A DNA stretch of 64,000 bases from Helicobacter pylori NCTC 11637 = CCUG 17874 = ATCC 43504 = JCM 12093. Its GTDB lineage: Bacteria; Campylobacterota; Campylobacteria; Campylobacterales; Helicobacteraceae. A model generated the notes under the pieces. The model saw only the letters and a program-made list of their open reading frames with translations, did not search any database and was not told where the DNA came from. A program made the translations under genes and the position numbers. Shown here piece after piece: positions 1 to 8,372 of this stretch; the first letter of the stretch is position 1, and the number at the start of each line of letters is the position of its first letter. Location of the stretch: assembly GCF_900478295.1 (NCBI RefSeq), contig NZ_LS483488.1, positions 558,001 through 622,000 of the forward strand. The letters are read 5' to 3'.

Positions 1-522
1 GATAAACGCGCCGTCTAAAAACGCGCAAGCACTAAGGGTTAAATAAGGGATTTTTTGGGTTTTGATATATAAATAGCTAATCAAAAGCCCAAGGCTTAAC
101 ACCAGCACGCTTTTAGCCAGTAAAATCGCAAAGAGATTCACTCCAGGCAATAAAGCGTAAGTCAATACCACATAAAGGGCGTCTTTAGGCTTTTTTAGAA
201 TCTTTCGCCCTATGAGGTAGAATAAAAACATGTTGATGAGATGAGCGATCAAAAAAGGCAACCTCAAAGCCAAATCGTTTTGGCCTAAAATTTCAGCGCT
301 TTTTTGAGCGATTTTGACAAACCATGCATTGCTATAAAAAAAGTCTTTCGCTTCATTGTAGCTGATAGAAATTTCTTTACTCATCAACAGCCCCAAAGCT
401 AGGACTAAAAAAACCATGATGGTAAAGACTAAATCGCTTAAATCAAAGCTTCTTGTTTTTTTCTCTGGATAAATAAAGTAGCTAAAGTATAACAGAGCGC
501 TTTGTAAGGGGCTTAGTTGCAT
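1..522 (-). CDS. Membrane glycosyltransferase-like protein (5' part only)
   Basis: This reading frame starts at ATG 522 and runs off the left edge, so only the N-terminal 174 residues are visible. A cytosolic start is followed by a hydrophobic segment near residues 31-47, then a loop with NEAKDFFYSNAW near residues 56-67, then a RLP motif and further membrane spans. An acidic residue in the first outer loop followed by RLP is the pattern of polytopic lipid-linked-sugar glycosyltransferases (PMT/ArnT type, GT-C fold). The substrate cannot be told. The next gene on the same strand ends 3 bases upstream, so the two are probably cotranscribed. It corresponds by position to HP1235 of strain 26695. 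The open frame is certain; the glycosyltransferase assignment is moderate. Confidence 0.7.
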   Translation of the reverse strand, partial: MQLSPLQSALLYFSYFIYPEKKTRSFDLSDLVFTIMVFLVLALGLLMSKEISISYNEAKDFFYSNAWFVKIAQKSAEILGQNDLALRLPFLIAHLINMFLFYLIGRKILKKPKDALYVVLTYALLPGVNLFAILLAKSVLVLSLGLLISYLYIKTQKIPYLTLSACAFLDGAFI

Positions 523-525
523 CGC

Positions 526-1422
526 TTAAATTTTTTTTAATTCTTTTAAAAGAGCGGGCAAGGCAATGAGTAAGCCTGAACATAAAATCAAAGCCACCCC
601 CAAAGAGCTTTTAAGATCCAAAAATGTATCGCCTAAATACAGCCCAAACAATAGCCCCCAAACAATGCGGGTGTATTCAATGGGGGCAATGATCCCAGCG
701 GGCGCGTTCATGTAAGCATAAGTTAAGAAATACTGCCCTAAAGTCCCGCTAATCCCTATTAAAGAAATCCATAAAATATCCTCTTTTCTAGGGATATGAA
801 TGCCTGTGGATAAAAAAGGAATATCAATGAACATGCCTATTAATCCAAGAAGGCTCATGCCAAAGGCGAACGCTAAAATCACGGCTTGCTTGTCGTAATA
901 TTCCCTCAAATCCCTTAAAGTGATATACGCTAAAGACACAAAGATCCCGCTCAATATGCCCATAAGGATTTCAACCGGCCCCACATTTTCCACGCTAGGA
1001 TCGGAGATCAACACCACCCCCACTAGCCCGATGCATGCAGAAATTAACGCGCTTCTTTTGAGTTTTTCTTTCAAAAGCAAAGGGGAAAGAAGCACCGTAT
1101 AAATCGGCGCGCATTGCGAAAAGGCCGTCGCTGTAGCGAGCGAAATTTTTTCAATATTATAAAAAAACGCTAGCATGGCCAAGCCCCCCACAACGACCCT
1201 AAAAGCGAGCTTTTTAAAACCGCCTTGTTTGTAACTTTTCAAGCGGTAGGGTTTGAAAGGATAAATAAGCAAGAGCAAAAGCGTCATGGTAATGGAGCGG
1301 TAAAACACATTTTCCATAGGGGAAAAATAATCCGCTGTGATTTTAACAAACGCGCTCATGATCCCAAAGCATAAATTCGCCAAAAGTATCATTGAAACGC
1401 CAAATAAAATGGTGTTACGCAT
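526..1422 (-). CDS. EamA/RhaT-family drug/metabolite transporter
   Basis: This 298-residue inner-membrane protein has about ten hydrophobic segments in two similar halves, the usual EamA (DMT superfamily) architecture. Supporting motifs are the N-terminal NLCFGIMSAFVK helix, FYRS near residues 40-43, and the second-half GTLGQYFLTYAYMNAPAGIIAPIEY-type segment in which the last helices begin. Members export amino acids, purines or other metabolites; the substrate here is not evident. The stop codon lies 3 bases before the start of the truncated membrane gene on the left, which suggests one transcript. The 371-base gap on its 5' side separates it from a divergent flagellar-type gene. Confidence 0.85.
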   Translation of the reverse strand: MRNTILFGVSMILLANLCFGIMSAFVKITADYFSPMENVFYRSITMTLLLLLIYPFKPYRLKSYKQGGFKKLAFRVVVGGLAMLAFFYNIEKISLATATAFSQCAPIYTVLLSPLLLKEKLKRSALISACIGLVGVVLISDPSVENVGPVEILMGILSGIFVSLAYITLRDLREYYDKQAVILAFAFGMSLLGLIGMFIDIPFLSTGIHIPRKEDILWISLIGISGTLGQYFLTYAYMNAPAGIIAPIEYTRIVWGLLFGLYLGDTFLDLKSSLGVALILCSGLLIALPALLKELKKI

Positions 1423-1793
1423 GCCTTTTACCCATTAGATTAAAGATTTTTAGGGTAGTTTAACCTAAAATCTCTAATTAAGACTTAAAGTTTTTAAGCT
1501 TTAAAAATATAAAAGTTGCATTGATTGGTAAAATCATGCTATAACAATGCTCTAGGAGTTTTACCTTTTGTTTTGTCTAGAATGATTCTAGAAGCTTCAG
1601 CATTTCAAGCTCCTTATAGAAATATGAAAACATAAAAACACGAATCCTTTTTGAAAATAAACTCCTAGACCCTTTTTAAAGGGTTTGAACGCCACTATTA
1701 GAAAACTCTTTTAAGCTTTTTAAATTTTATGAGTCTCATTAGGGAATGGATTTTGCTTAATATCAGCGTAAAATTCAATTTTAGGAAATTCAC
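1423..1793. other. Gene-free gap with inverted repeats; possible structured RNA
   Basis: No convincing coding frame is seen in these 371 bases. The middle holds an exact 11-bp inverted repeat, 1551-1561 against 1659-1669 (TCTAGGAGTTT / AAACTCCTAGA). Nested inside is a near-perfect palindrome TCTAGAAT-G-ATTCTAGA at 1576-1592. A third palindrome ACCCTTT-TT-AAAGGGT lies at 1669-1684, directly abutting. Together they could fold into a branched RNA of about 130 nucleotides. The right end contains the promoter of the next gene. Whether the structure is transcribed is not known from sequence. Confidence 0.45.
1742..1758 (+). promoter_or_regulatory. Sigma-54 (RpoN) type promoter
   Basis: The sequence GGGAATGGATTTTGCTT has GG at 1743-1744 and GC at 1755-1756, exactly 10 bases apart. 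It matches TGGCACG-N4-TTGC at the GG, A, G and complete TTGC positions. Transcription would start near 1768, giving a leader of about 26 bases before the ATG at 1794, with AGGAA at 1782-1786 as ribosome site. RpoN in H. pylori drives middle flagellar genes, and I recall HP1233 being listed in that regulon. Confidence 0.7.
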
Positions 1794-2255
1794 ATGGCTG
1801 TTTCTTCTATCAATCAGTTTGATTCTAACCTCTATGGGCTTTTAAACGCTAAAAGCGCTCCTAAAGAAGACCTGGCTCCTGTTGGAAACACAGAAAAAAT
1901 AGAGCGAGAAAAAAAAGACGCTCCAACAGAAAATCTCCCCTTTAACCCTGACAAGAGGGAAACTTACGGCTTTTTAGTTTTAGAATTGATGAGCGATAGA
2001 GAGTATGAGGCTTTTTTAAGGGCTACGGCTGGAATGGATGAGAGCCAGAAACGCTTGGCCGCTCAGTCGCTCTATAGTTTGACGGATTTTTATAACGGGA
2101 AATTCTCTAAAGAAGTGGAAAACGCCCCCAAACAACCGATAAATGGCTTGCACAAAAAAGCCCTACAAACCTTTAACGCTACCAACCATAACGCTTTTTT
2201 GCAACGCTACCAAAACGCTTACAACAACCCTTCTTCTATGGATGTTACCCTTTAA
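1794..2255 (+). CDS. Small soluble protein, probable flagellar (FlgJ-like) component
   Basis: This protein has 153 residues and no signal peptide or membrane segment. The N-terminal third is polar and rich in Lys, Glu and Pro. Residues about 57-105 form an amphipathic helical core containing LVLELMSDREYEAFL and LAAQSLYSLTDFYNGK. The C-terminus is Asn/Gln-rich. It is the equivalent of HP1233. A sigma-54 type promoter directly upstream ties it to the middle-class flagellar genes. Size and helical pattern would suit a short FlgJ rod-cap protein lacking the muramidase domain, but I see no motif that settles this. It stands alone between divergent and convergent neighbours. Confidence 0.7.
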   Translation: MAVSSINQFDSNLYGLLNAKSAPKEDLAPVGNTEKIEREKKDAPTENLPFNPDKRETYGFLVLELMSDREYEAFLRATAGMDESQKRLAAQSLYSLTDFYNGKFSKEVENAPKQPINGLHKKALQTFNATNHNAFLQRYQNAYNNPSSMDVTL

Positions 2256-2281
2256 ATGGGGTTAGGGTTGAGGTGCTTTTT

Positions 2282-3424
2282 TTAATCCGTTTCTTCCAAA
2301 CTCTTAAACACCTTGATGAGATCGATATGCTCATCAATGTCATGCGCTCTTAAAACACTCGCTCCATTTTGCAACGCCATTAAATGCAAACTCAAAGTGC
2401 CGGCGAGCCGGTCTTGAACTTCACGCCCGGTGATAAGCCCGATCGTGTTTTTACGACTCGCTCCCACCAATAAAGGTTTTTTGAATTTGAGAAAATGGCT
2501 TAAATGCTTGATTAAGGCTAAATTATGCTCTTTTAATTTAGCGAATCCAAACCCAATATCTAAAATAATATCTTGAAGCGCGTATTTTTCTAAAACCTCT
2601 AGTTTTTCCTTAAAGAAGCGATCCATTTCATCAAATAAATTATGGTAAAAAACATTTTCTTGCATGTCTTTGGGGGTTTTTTGAGTATGCATTAAAATGC
2701 AAGTGGGCTTGTAATCTTTTGCGACTTCTAGCATTGCAGCGCTATTAAAACCGCTCACATCATTAAGGACGGAAAAATAATGCTCCAAAGCCATTTGGGC
2801 GGTTGTGGCATGGTAGGTGTCTATGCTGAATTTAGCGCATTGGTAGAGTTTTTGGGATTTGATCTCTAATAAAATTTCTTTTAAGCGATCTTGCTCTATT
2901 TTTGGATCAATGATTTCACTCTGTGGCCTTGAACTGGCCGCACCTATATCAATGAGCGTGATACCTTTTTCTAGCAATTGATAGATTTCTTCAAGCGCTT
3001 TTTTACTATCAAACCGGCTCTTTTCATAGAAGCTATCCGGAGTCAGGTTTAAAACCGCCATGATCTGCGGAGCGTTAAGTTTTTTAGCTTTGAGGTGACT
3101 TTTTAATTCTTGCGCTAAATGTTTAAGCCCAAAGGGTTGGGAATGGCACTTGACAATAAGGCGTTCTAATTGGCTAGCGCTCACAATTAGCACCCCATCA
3201 TAAAAAGGCTCTTTAGCTAAAATACAATCTCTTGGCGTGGCGAAATCGCCCCCAACGCTTATGGCCTCTTGCTTTAAAATGAGCGTTGCGCTTAAGGGCA
3301 GATGTTGGATCTCAAAAACAAAGCTAACGCCTTTTTGATGCATATGGTTTTGTGCGATCTTTTCTGGGCCTATTTTTTGCAGAGCGTTTTTGAGCGCATC
3401 AGGGTTAAGGCGTTTTACAATCAT
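2282..3424 (-). CDS. folP: Dihydropteroate synthase
   Basis: FolP condenses p-aminobenzoate with 6-hydroxymethyl-dihydropterin pyrophosphate in folate synthesis and is the sulfonamide target. The TIM-barrel motifs appear in order: LNLTPDSF at 125-132, DIGAASSRP, SIDT, NDVSG, a MHTQKTPKDMQ loop, DIGFGF, GASRK and a final RAHD. The catalytic core begins only near residue 120, so about 118 residues precede it; typical FolP has about 280 residues against 380 here. The extension shows no motif I recognise. It is the last gene of the rppH-lysC-hobA-holB-folP operon, and its ATG overlaps the holB stop by 4 bases. Confidence 0.95.
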   Translation of the reverse strand: MIVKRLNPDALKNALQKIGPEKIAQNHMHQKGVSFVFEIQHLPLSATLILKQEAISVGGDFATPRDCILAKEPFYDGVLIVSASQLERLIVKCHSQPFGLKHLAQELKSHLKAKKLNAPQIMAVLNLTPDSFYEKSRFDSKKALEEIYQLLEKGITLIDIGAASSRPQSEIIDPKIEQDRLKEILLEIKSQKLYQCAKFSIDTYHATTAQMALEHYFSVLNDVSGFNSAAMLEVAKDYKPTCILMHTQKTPKDMQENVFYHNLFDEMDRFFKEKLEVLEKYALQDIILDIGFGFAKLKEHNLALIKHLSHFLKFKKPLLVGASRKNTIGLITGREVQDRLAGTLSLHLMALQNGASVLRAHDIDEHIDLIKVFKSLEETD

Positions 3425-4077
3425 GGCGTTTTCTTTTTAGATAAAAGGCTTAAAAGTAGGGGTAAAAGATTGTAGCTGAGCTTGTAATAAGAGCTGTTAG
3501 CCTTAATCGCTAAATCAAAGGCTTGCAATTCTTGCTCGTTTAAGGGGATCTTATGCCTGTTAACGCTCTCTAACAGGCTTTCAATTTTTTCCCTCTGATT
3601 TTCTCTGGAATCAAAATTTTCTTTGTCTAAATTTTTTAAAAACGCGTAAATATCTTTCAAATCCAGCCTTGATAAATCCAAATCTAAAGGTTTTAGGGGG
3701 ATTTTTTGGCGTTTGTCTTCTTTGATTAGGCGGGATTTAATGGTGGCTAACACATGGTTTGGGCTTTTAGCGAACATGATAAAACAAATGTTATTCGGGG
3801 GTTCTTCTAAGATTTTTAAAAGCGCGTTTTGGGCTTCTGTGCCATAGCTAGGAGCGGCGATTAAAAAAGCGTTTAATTCGCTGTGTTTGAGGTTGGCTTT
3901 GGATAGGACTTCTTTGGCATGCTCTATTTTAAAATCCTTATTAAAAGTTTTGATCACTTTTTTATCTTTTTCAATGATCTCGGTGTAGAATTTAATGTGG
4001 TGTTCAAAAAGGCTTGCAGTCTCTTCTAGGCTCTCTTCAAGATTGTCCGTATAAATAAGGCGGTTGGAGTTTTTCAC
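3421..4077 (-). CDS. holB: DNA polymerase III delta' subunit (short form)
   Basis: The 218-residue protein carries the delta'/clamp-loader signature around APSYGTEAQNALLKILEEPP, followed by the sensor-like segment containing KSRL. This is the SRC-adjacent region of delta' that takes part in the sliding-clamp loader. It is shorter than enterobacterial HolB (about 330 residues); an N-terminal P-loop is not evident, consistent with delta' being a non-ATP-binding arm. It overlaps hobA by 4 bases at its start and folP by 4 bases at its end, indicating translational coupling. Its position beside the replication initiator factor hobA fits a replication role. Confidence 0.85.
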   Translation of the reverse strand: MKNSNRLIYTDNLEESLEETASLFEHHIKFYTEIIEKDKKVIKTFNKDFKIEHAKEVLSKANLKHSELNAFLIAAPSYGTEAQNALLKILEEPPNNICFIMFAKSPNHVLATIKSRLIKEDKRQKIPLKPLDLDLSRLDLKDIYAFLKNLDKENFDSRENQREKIESLLESVNRHKIPLNEQELQAFDLAIKANSSYYKLSYNLLPLLLSLLSKKKTP

Positions 4078-4616
4078 AAAGTAATCTTATTGTATAGCAC
4101 GCTAAAAAGCGCGTTTTCAAAGAGTTTGAAGAGCTGCAATAATTTATAATCTAGCAAGCTGTCATGCTCTTTTAAAAGCAAGCAATCTTCTTTAAGCTCT
4201 TCAAAAAGCCATAAAAAACTAGGGATTTTACCCAGTAGTATCGTTTTCAAACCTTCATTTTCAACCCTCCCAACATGCCAAAACATGGGGTTTTGATAAG
4301 TCATCTCTATGGCGGCTAGAGAGAGATTCGCATCGTTTTTAGGGTAGAAAGAAGAAGCGTTAAAATCAATGACTGACAATAAGGGGCGCTCTTTTAAATC
4401 TTTAGGGTTTAGGTTAGAAAGGATGTAGTTTAAAAACCAGAGCCTAGAAGAATCAGTGCTCACCAACAGCGATCCGCCATTAAGCACATGCGAGATGGTT
4501 TGCGCGATGAGTTTGGCATAGCTTGATCGCTCTAATTCCAGCCACCCGCTTTGTTGGGCGATAAACTCCCCTTGATCGCGCACAAATTCCTTGATCCAGT
4601 CGTAGAAATTTTTCAT
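4074..4616 (-). CDS. hobA: HobA, DnaA-binding replication initiation regulator
   Basis: This 180-residue protein is the equivalent of HP1230, which is known as HobA. HobA is a tetrameric, SIS-fold-like protein that binds DnaA domain I and promotes orisome assembly at oriC; it is the epsilonproteobacterial counterpart of DiaA. Visible features are an N-terminal amphipathic segment with FVRDQGEFIAQQSGWLELE, a central LNGGSLLVSTDSSRLWFLNYIL strand-helix unit, and a helical C-terminus. No membrane segment is present. It overlaps lysC and holB by 4 bases each. The assignment relies on recognising sequence and gene order. Confidence 0.9.
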   Translation of the reverse strand: MKNFYDWIKEFVRDQGEFIAQQSGWLELERSSYAKLIAQTISHVLNGGSLLVSTDSSRLWFLNYILSNLNPKDLKERPLLSVIDFNASSFYPKNDANLSLAAIEMTYQNPMFWHVGRVENEGLKTILLGKIPSFLWLFEELKEDCLLLKEHDSLLDYKLLQLFKLFENALFSVLYNKITL

Positions 4617-5830
4617 TGATCTAATTGATACACCGCATGCAAAGTTCTAACAGCTAATTCAGCGTATTTAATGTCAATCAAAACCGAAATTTTAATCTCG
4701 CTTGTAGAAATCATCATGATATTGATATTGTCTTTGGCTAGGGCTTTAAAAGCGATACTCGCTACCCCAGAATGCGACTTCATGCCCACGCCCACTATGG
4801 AAACTTTAGCGATATTTTCATCATAATCAATGGAATCCATTTGCGCTAAAAAAGGCTTTAAGGCTTGCTTGGTTTCTTCTATTTGGGTTTTAACGATCGT
4901 AAAATCCAAATCGGTTTTGCCGTCTCTGCCGATCGTTTGGACGATCATATCCACATTAATGCGATACTCCGCTAAAGCGCCAAAGATTTCAGCGGCAATG
5001 CCTGGCCGATCTTCCACGCCCTCCATGCTCACACGAGCCTGATTTTTATCCAATGCGATCCCACTCACTATAGGGGTTTCCATGCGTTCTCCTTTAAAGT
5101 CTTTTTCAGCCACAATGAGCGTGCCTTCACTATGGTTAAACGAATTGCGAGTCACTAACTTCACGCTGAGTTTTTTGGCTAATTCCACCGAGCGGTTTAA
5201 CAAAACTTTAGCCCCCATAGAAGCCAGTTCAAGCATTTCATCATAGCTGATTTGTGCGATTTTTTGAGCCTTTTCTTCAATGCGCGGATCGGTGGTATAA
5301 ACGCCATCCACATCCGTATAGATTTCGCACAAATGCGCTTTTAAAGCCCCGGCCAAAGCAACCGCGCTCAAATCGCTCCCCCCACGCCCTAAAGTCGTTG
5401 TTTCGCCTTGAATGTCAGCGCCTTGAAACCCAGCGATCACCACGATGTAGTTTTTTTCTAAAAGCTCTGTGATGCGTTTGGTGTCAATGGATTGGATCAC
5501 GGCGTTTTGAAAATGCGAGCTGGTTAAAATGCCCGCTTCTTTCCCGCTCAAGGAAATGGCTCTATGCCCATACCTTTCTAACGCCATGCTCAAAGCCGCG
5601 CTTGAAATCCATTCCCCCGTGCTCACAATCCTATCCATTTCTCGCTTGTTAGGGTTATGGCTAAAATTCTTGCCAAATTCTAAAAGCCTGTCGGTTTCGC
5701 CGCTCATCGCTGAAACCACCACCACGACTTGATGCCCTAATTCAACGCTTTCTAAAACCCTTTGAGCGACATTGTGGATCCTTTCTATGCTGCCCATGCT
5801 CGTGCCGCCGTATTTTTGAACGATTAACAC
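4613..5830 (-). CDS. lysC: Aspartokinase
   Basis: LysC phosphorylates aspartate, the first step toward lysine, diaminopimelate, threonine and methionine. The 405-residue protein begins with the diagnostic KYGGTSMG at residues 6-13. The kinase domain continues with VVSAMSGETDRLL, the STGEW segment, GFQGAD and TLGRGGSDLSAVALA. Two ACT domains follow from about residue 265 (GVEDRPGIAAEIFGAL and GVGMKSHSGVASIAFKAL) and are the expected sites of feedback control by amino acids. The start lies 1 base from the rppH stop, and its end overlaps hobA. The downstream partner asd lies far away at 50 kb. Confidence 0.96.
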   Translation of the reverse strand: MLIVQKYGGTSMGSIERIHNVAQRVLESVELGHQVVVVVSAMSGETDRLLEFGKNFSHNPNKREMDRIVSTGEWISSAALSMALERYGHRAISLSGKEAGILTSSHFQNAVIQSIDTKRITELLEKNYIVVIAGFQGADIQGETTTLGRGGSDLSAVALAGALKAHLCEIYTDVDGVYTTDPRIEEKAQKIAQISYDEMLELASMGAKVLLNRSVELAKKLSVKLVTRNSFNHSEGTLIVAEKDFKGERMETPIVSGIALDKNQARVSMEGVEDRPGIAAEIFGALAEYRINVDMIVQTIGRDGKTDLDFTIVKTQIEETKQALKPFLAQMDSIDYDENIAKVSIVGVGMKSHSGVASIAFKALAKDNINIMMISTSEIKISVLIDIKYAELAVRTLHAVYQLDQ

Positions 5831-5831
5831 C

Positions 5832-6299
5832 CTATAAATACCCCTCTTTTTTGAAATAAGCGATGACTTGGCGGTACACTTGGCGTTTGAAGGGAACGAT
5901 TTTTTTAAGCAAATCCTTAAGATGGATGAATTGATAGGCTCTAAATTCTGGCGTGTGTTTGTTCAAATCAATGTTGTTCGCATGCTTTAGGCGCACTAAA
6001 AAATAGCGTTGTTTTTGCCCGTCAAACGCATAGAATTTATGCTCCATATTGCTTGGGAAATCATAGGCGATCCATCTGGGGTATTGCGCCAAAATCTCTA
6101 TTTCATTCGTGCCAATTTCTTCTAGTAATTCCCTATAAAGCGCTTCTAAAGGGGTTTCGCCCTCATCAATGCCCCCTTGGGGGAACTGCCACGCCCCTTC
6201 AATATCTATGCGCTCGGCGATAAAAACTTCGCATGCGTTAGGGTAGTCTGGCGACATGATAATGGCCGCAACATTAGGACGATATTTTTTATGTAGCAT
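5832..6299 (-). CDS. rppH: RNA pyrophosphohydrolase (Nudix hydrolase)
   Basis: This 155-residue enzyme removes pyrophosphate from triphosphorylated 5' mRNA ends and so triggers decay. The Nudix box is complete at residues 42-63 ([20 protein letters not shown] followed by IG), and the region before it, EGAWQFPQ, matches RppH/IalA rather than dinucleotide hydrolases. Length is near the family norm of 155-175. It was formerly annotated invA/nudH. It is the first gene of the minus-strand operon with lysC-hobA-holB-folP. A TATAAT lies at 6345-6340 on the minus strand, about 40 bases upstream of the ATG. Confidence 0.93.
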   Translation of the reverse strand: MLHKKYRPNVAAIIMSPDYPNACEVFIAERIDIEGAWQFPQGGIDEGETPLEALYRELLEEIGTNEIEILAQYPRWIAYDFPSNMEHKFYAFDGQKQRYFLVRLKHANNIDLNKHTPEFRAYQFIHLKDLLKKIVPFKRQVYRQVIAYFKKEGYL

Positions 6300-6339
6300 A
6301 GGTCTTTATTTTAGCTCTTTCTTGTTTGATTAAGATGGT

Positions 6340-6345
6340 ATTATA
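6340..6345 (-). promoter_or_regulatory. -10 box of the rppH-lysC-hobA-holB-folP operon
   Basis: Read on the minus strand, positions 6345 to 6340 spell TATAAT, a perfect sigma-80 type -10 element. Transcription would start near 6333, leaving a leader of roughly 34 bases before the rppH ATG at 6299. No clear -35 box is seen, which is usual in this species. Confidence 0.6.
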
Positions 6346-6459
6346 GTGTATACTGGCTTTAAGTAGGGTTAAGAACGCCATTAAAATCAAAAATTAAGAA
6401 AAAAGGGCTTGAAACTCGTTTTAATAGCACCCAAATAGCGCTATTAAAACGGAGAGAGT

Positions 6460-6750
6460 TTATTTGAGAGTGGGGATGTATTTGGCTAAAGCTTTGATGT
6501 CTTCATCGCTTAATTTTTTAGCTTGCGCACTCATGACAGGATTCTTGTTGGCACCGCTTTTAAAATCCATAAGATCTTTTTCAATTTCCGCTTCACTCAT
6601 CATGTTGACGATTTTGCTTTTGCCTAAAGCTTTCTTCTCAAACTTGACCCCATGGCAAGCGGCACAACCTTTTGCAAGGGCTTTAACATCTGTTGCCATC
6701 AAAGCGTTTGCGAACGCTAAAACGCCTAAAGCCATGATAACCTTTTTCAT
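6460..6750 (-). CDS. Periplasmic cytochrome c553
   Basis: This 96-residue mono-heme cytochrome has a signal peptide of about 19 residues (cut after ALMA), then the heme site C29-A-A-C32-H33. The probable axial methionine is M73 within PVMSAQ. The mature protein of about 77 residues is typical of small class I c-type cytochromes that carry electrons from the bc1 complex to cb-type oxidase in microaerophiles. A good AGGAGA ribosome site lies 8-13 bases before the ATG. It stands alone, transcribed divergently from hemW. Confidence 0.93.
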   Translation of the reverse strand: MKKVIMALGVLAFANALMATDVKALAKGCAACHGVKFEKKALGKSKIVNMMSEAEIEKDLMDFKSGANKNPVMSAQAKKLSDEDIKALAKYIPTLK

Positions 6751-6845
6751 CGTTTGTCTCCTCTACTTATCAAAATGATCTTAAAATGATACAATTACAA
6801 GTTTAAGTTTTGCTTAAAAATGAAGTGAAAATGAGAGAAATAAAT

Positions 6846-7883
6846 ATGATTTTATACATTCATATCCCCTTTTGTGAAAATAAATGCGGTTATTGCGCTT
6901 TCAATTCCTATGAAAACAAGCATGGGTTAAAAGAAGAATACACTCAAGCGTTATGCCTGGATCTAAAGCATGCGTTAAGCCAAACTGATGAACCAATTGA
7001 AAGTATTTTTATTGGCGGCGGCACGCCTAACACTTTGAGCGTGAAGGCTTTTGAAAGGATTTTTGAAAGCATTCACCACAATGCGCGCTTGAGCTCAGAT
7101 TGTGAGATCACCACTGAAGCTAACCCCGAATTGATTTCTAAAGCTTGGTGTCAAGGCTTAAAAGATTTAGGGATCAACCGCTTGAGTTTAGGGGTGCAAA
7201 GTTTTAGGGAGGATAAATTGTTGTTTTTAGAGCGCCAACATTCTAAAAATATCGCTCCCGTGATAGAAACTATTTTAAAAAGCGGGATTGAAAATGTCAG
7301 CATTGATTTGATTTATAACACCCCATTAGACAATGAAAACTCTTTAAAAGAAGAATTAAAACTCGCTAAAGAACTCCCTATCAACCACTTGAGCGCTTAT
7401 GCTTTGAGTATTGAAAAAAACACGAATTTAGAAAAAAACGCCAAAAAACCCTCATGCGTGGATTTTGACAATGTGGTGAGAGAGGCTTTAGAGGGCTTTT
7501 CTTTCAAGCAATACGAAGTGTCTAATTACGCTAGAAATTATCAAGTCAAACACAACTTGGCTTACTGGGGGGCTAAAGATTATTTAGGGTGTGGGGCTGG
7601 GGCTGTAGGCTGCGTGGCGAATGAGCGTTTTTTTGCAAAAAAACTCATAGAAAACTACATTAAAGACCCCCTAAAACGCCAAGTTGAGACGCTCAGCGAA
7701 CAAGACAAGCGCTTAGAAAAGCTGTTTTTGGGCTTGAGGTGCGTGCTGGGGGTTGAGCTTAGTTTCTTAGATAAAAATAAAGTAAAGTTTTTGATTGAAG
7801 AAAATAAGGCTTTCATTAAAAATAACCGCTTGATAGCGAGCGATTTTTTCATGGCCGATGAAATGGCTTTGTGGCTGTTATGA
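6846..7883 (+). CDS. hemW: HemW-like radical SAM protein (heme chaperone)
   Basis: The radical SAM cluster motif is C10-ENK-C14-GY-C17-AF near the N-terminus, followed by FIGGGTPN and EANPEL. The protein lacks the fourth cysteine (CxxxCxxCxC) of true HemN, so HemW, proposed to insert heme rather than oxidise coproporphyrinogen, is the better name than the older hemN label. I chose ATG 6846 because MILYIHIPFC matches the family start; the frame is open back to 6810, with no good ribosome site there. The product is 345 residues. A hairpin terminator follows at 7914-7935. Confidence 0.88.
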   Translation: MILYIHIPFCENKCGYCAFNSYENKHGLKEEYTQALCLDLKHALSQTDEPIESIFIGGGTPNTLSVKAFERIFESIHHNARLSSDCEITTEANPELISKAWCQGLKDLGINRLSLGVQSFREDKLLFLERQHSKNIAPVIETILKSGIENVSIDLIYNTPLDNENSLKEELKLAKELPINHLSAYALSIEKNTNLEKNAKKPSCVDFDNVVREALEGFSFKQYEVSNYARNYQVKHNLAYWGAKDYLGCGAGAVGCVANERFFAKKLIENYIKDPLKRQVETLSEQDKRLEKLFLGLRCVLGVELSFLDKNKVKFLIEENKAFIKNNRLIASDFFMADEMALWLL

Positions 7884-7913
7884 TTGTAGGCTTTGCTTCA
7901 ATCAAGCGTTAAT

Positions 7914-7935
7914 AAAACGCTAGAAAGCGTTTTTT
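7914..7935 (+). terminator. Rho-independent terminator after hemW
   Basis: The inverted repeat AAAACGC (7914-7920) / GCGTTTT (7927-7933) with loop TAGAAA is followed by T-rich sequence. It lies in the convergent gap between hemW and fluC and overlaps the fluC stop codon, so it could serve both strands. Confidence 0.6.
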
Positions 7936-8326
7936 AATGAATGCCTACAAAATTTTTAGCCAAAAACCAACCGATAGCCACCCCAATAAGCCCTAAAAGG
8001 TTAGTGCCTAAGACATAAGAAATGGCTTCAAGGTATTGGGATTTTTGCAAGAGTTTTAAAGCGTCTAACCCATAAGAAGAAAAGGTCGTAAAACCCCCTA
8101 AAACCCCGGTTACAAAGAAAATCCCAAAATCATCACCAAAAACTTTTTTAGCGGCCAAATGCCCCATAAAGCCGATGACAAAACACCCTATGAGGTTCAC
8201 GCTAAAAGTCCCTAAAGGGAAACTTTCAAACATTAAAAATTTACTGGGCATCACTTTGCCCACAAAATACCTTAACGAACTCCCTATAGCCCCCCCTAAA
8301 GCGGCCCATAAAAAGACAAGATTCAT
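7934..8326 (-). CDS. crcB: Fluoride ion channel FluC/CrcB
   Basis: This 130-residue membrane protein has four hydrophobic segments and exports fluoride as a dual-topology dimer. Family motifs are the N-terminal GGAIGSSLRYF, GTFSVNLIGCFVIGF with the conserved Asn, and GVLGGFTTFSSY, which carries the phenylalanines and TTFS of the pore. Length is normal. No fluoride riboswitch is evident in the short 46-base gap to hemD, its upstream neighbour on the same strand. Confidence 0.93.
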   Translation of the reverse strand: MNLVFLWAALGGAIGSSLRYFVGKVMPSKFLMFESFPLGTFSVNLIGCFVIGFMGHLAAKKVFGDDFGIFFVTGVLGGFTTFSSYGLDALKLLQKSQYLEAISYVLGTNLLGLIGVAIGWFLAKNFVGIH

Positions 8327-8372
8327 GCATCATCCTTTAAAAATCAATAGAGAGCATTATAATAAGATGTTT

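Noticed and set aside
7934-8372. Fluoride riboswitch before crcB
   Set aside because: The 46-base gap to hemD shows no pseudoknot-like sequence and is too short.
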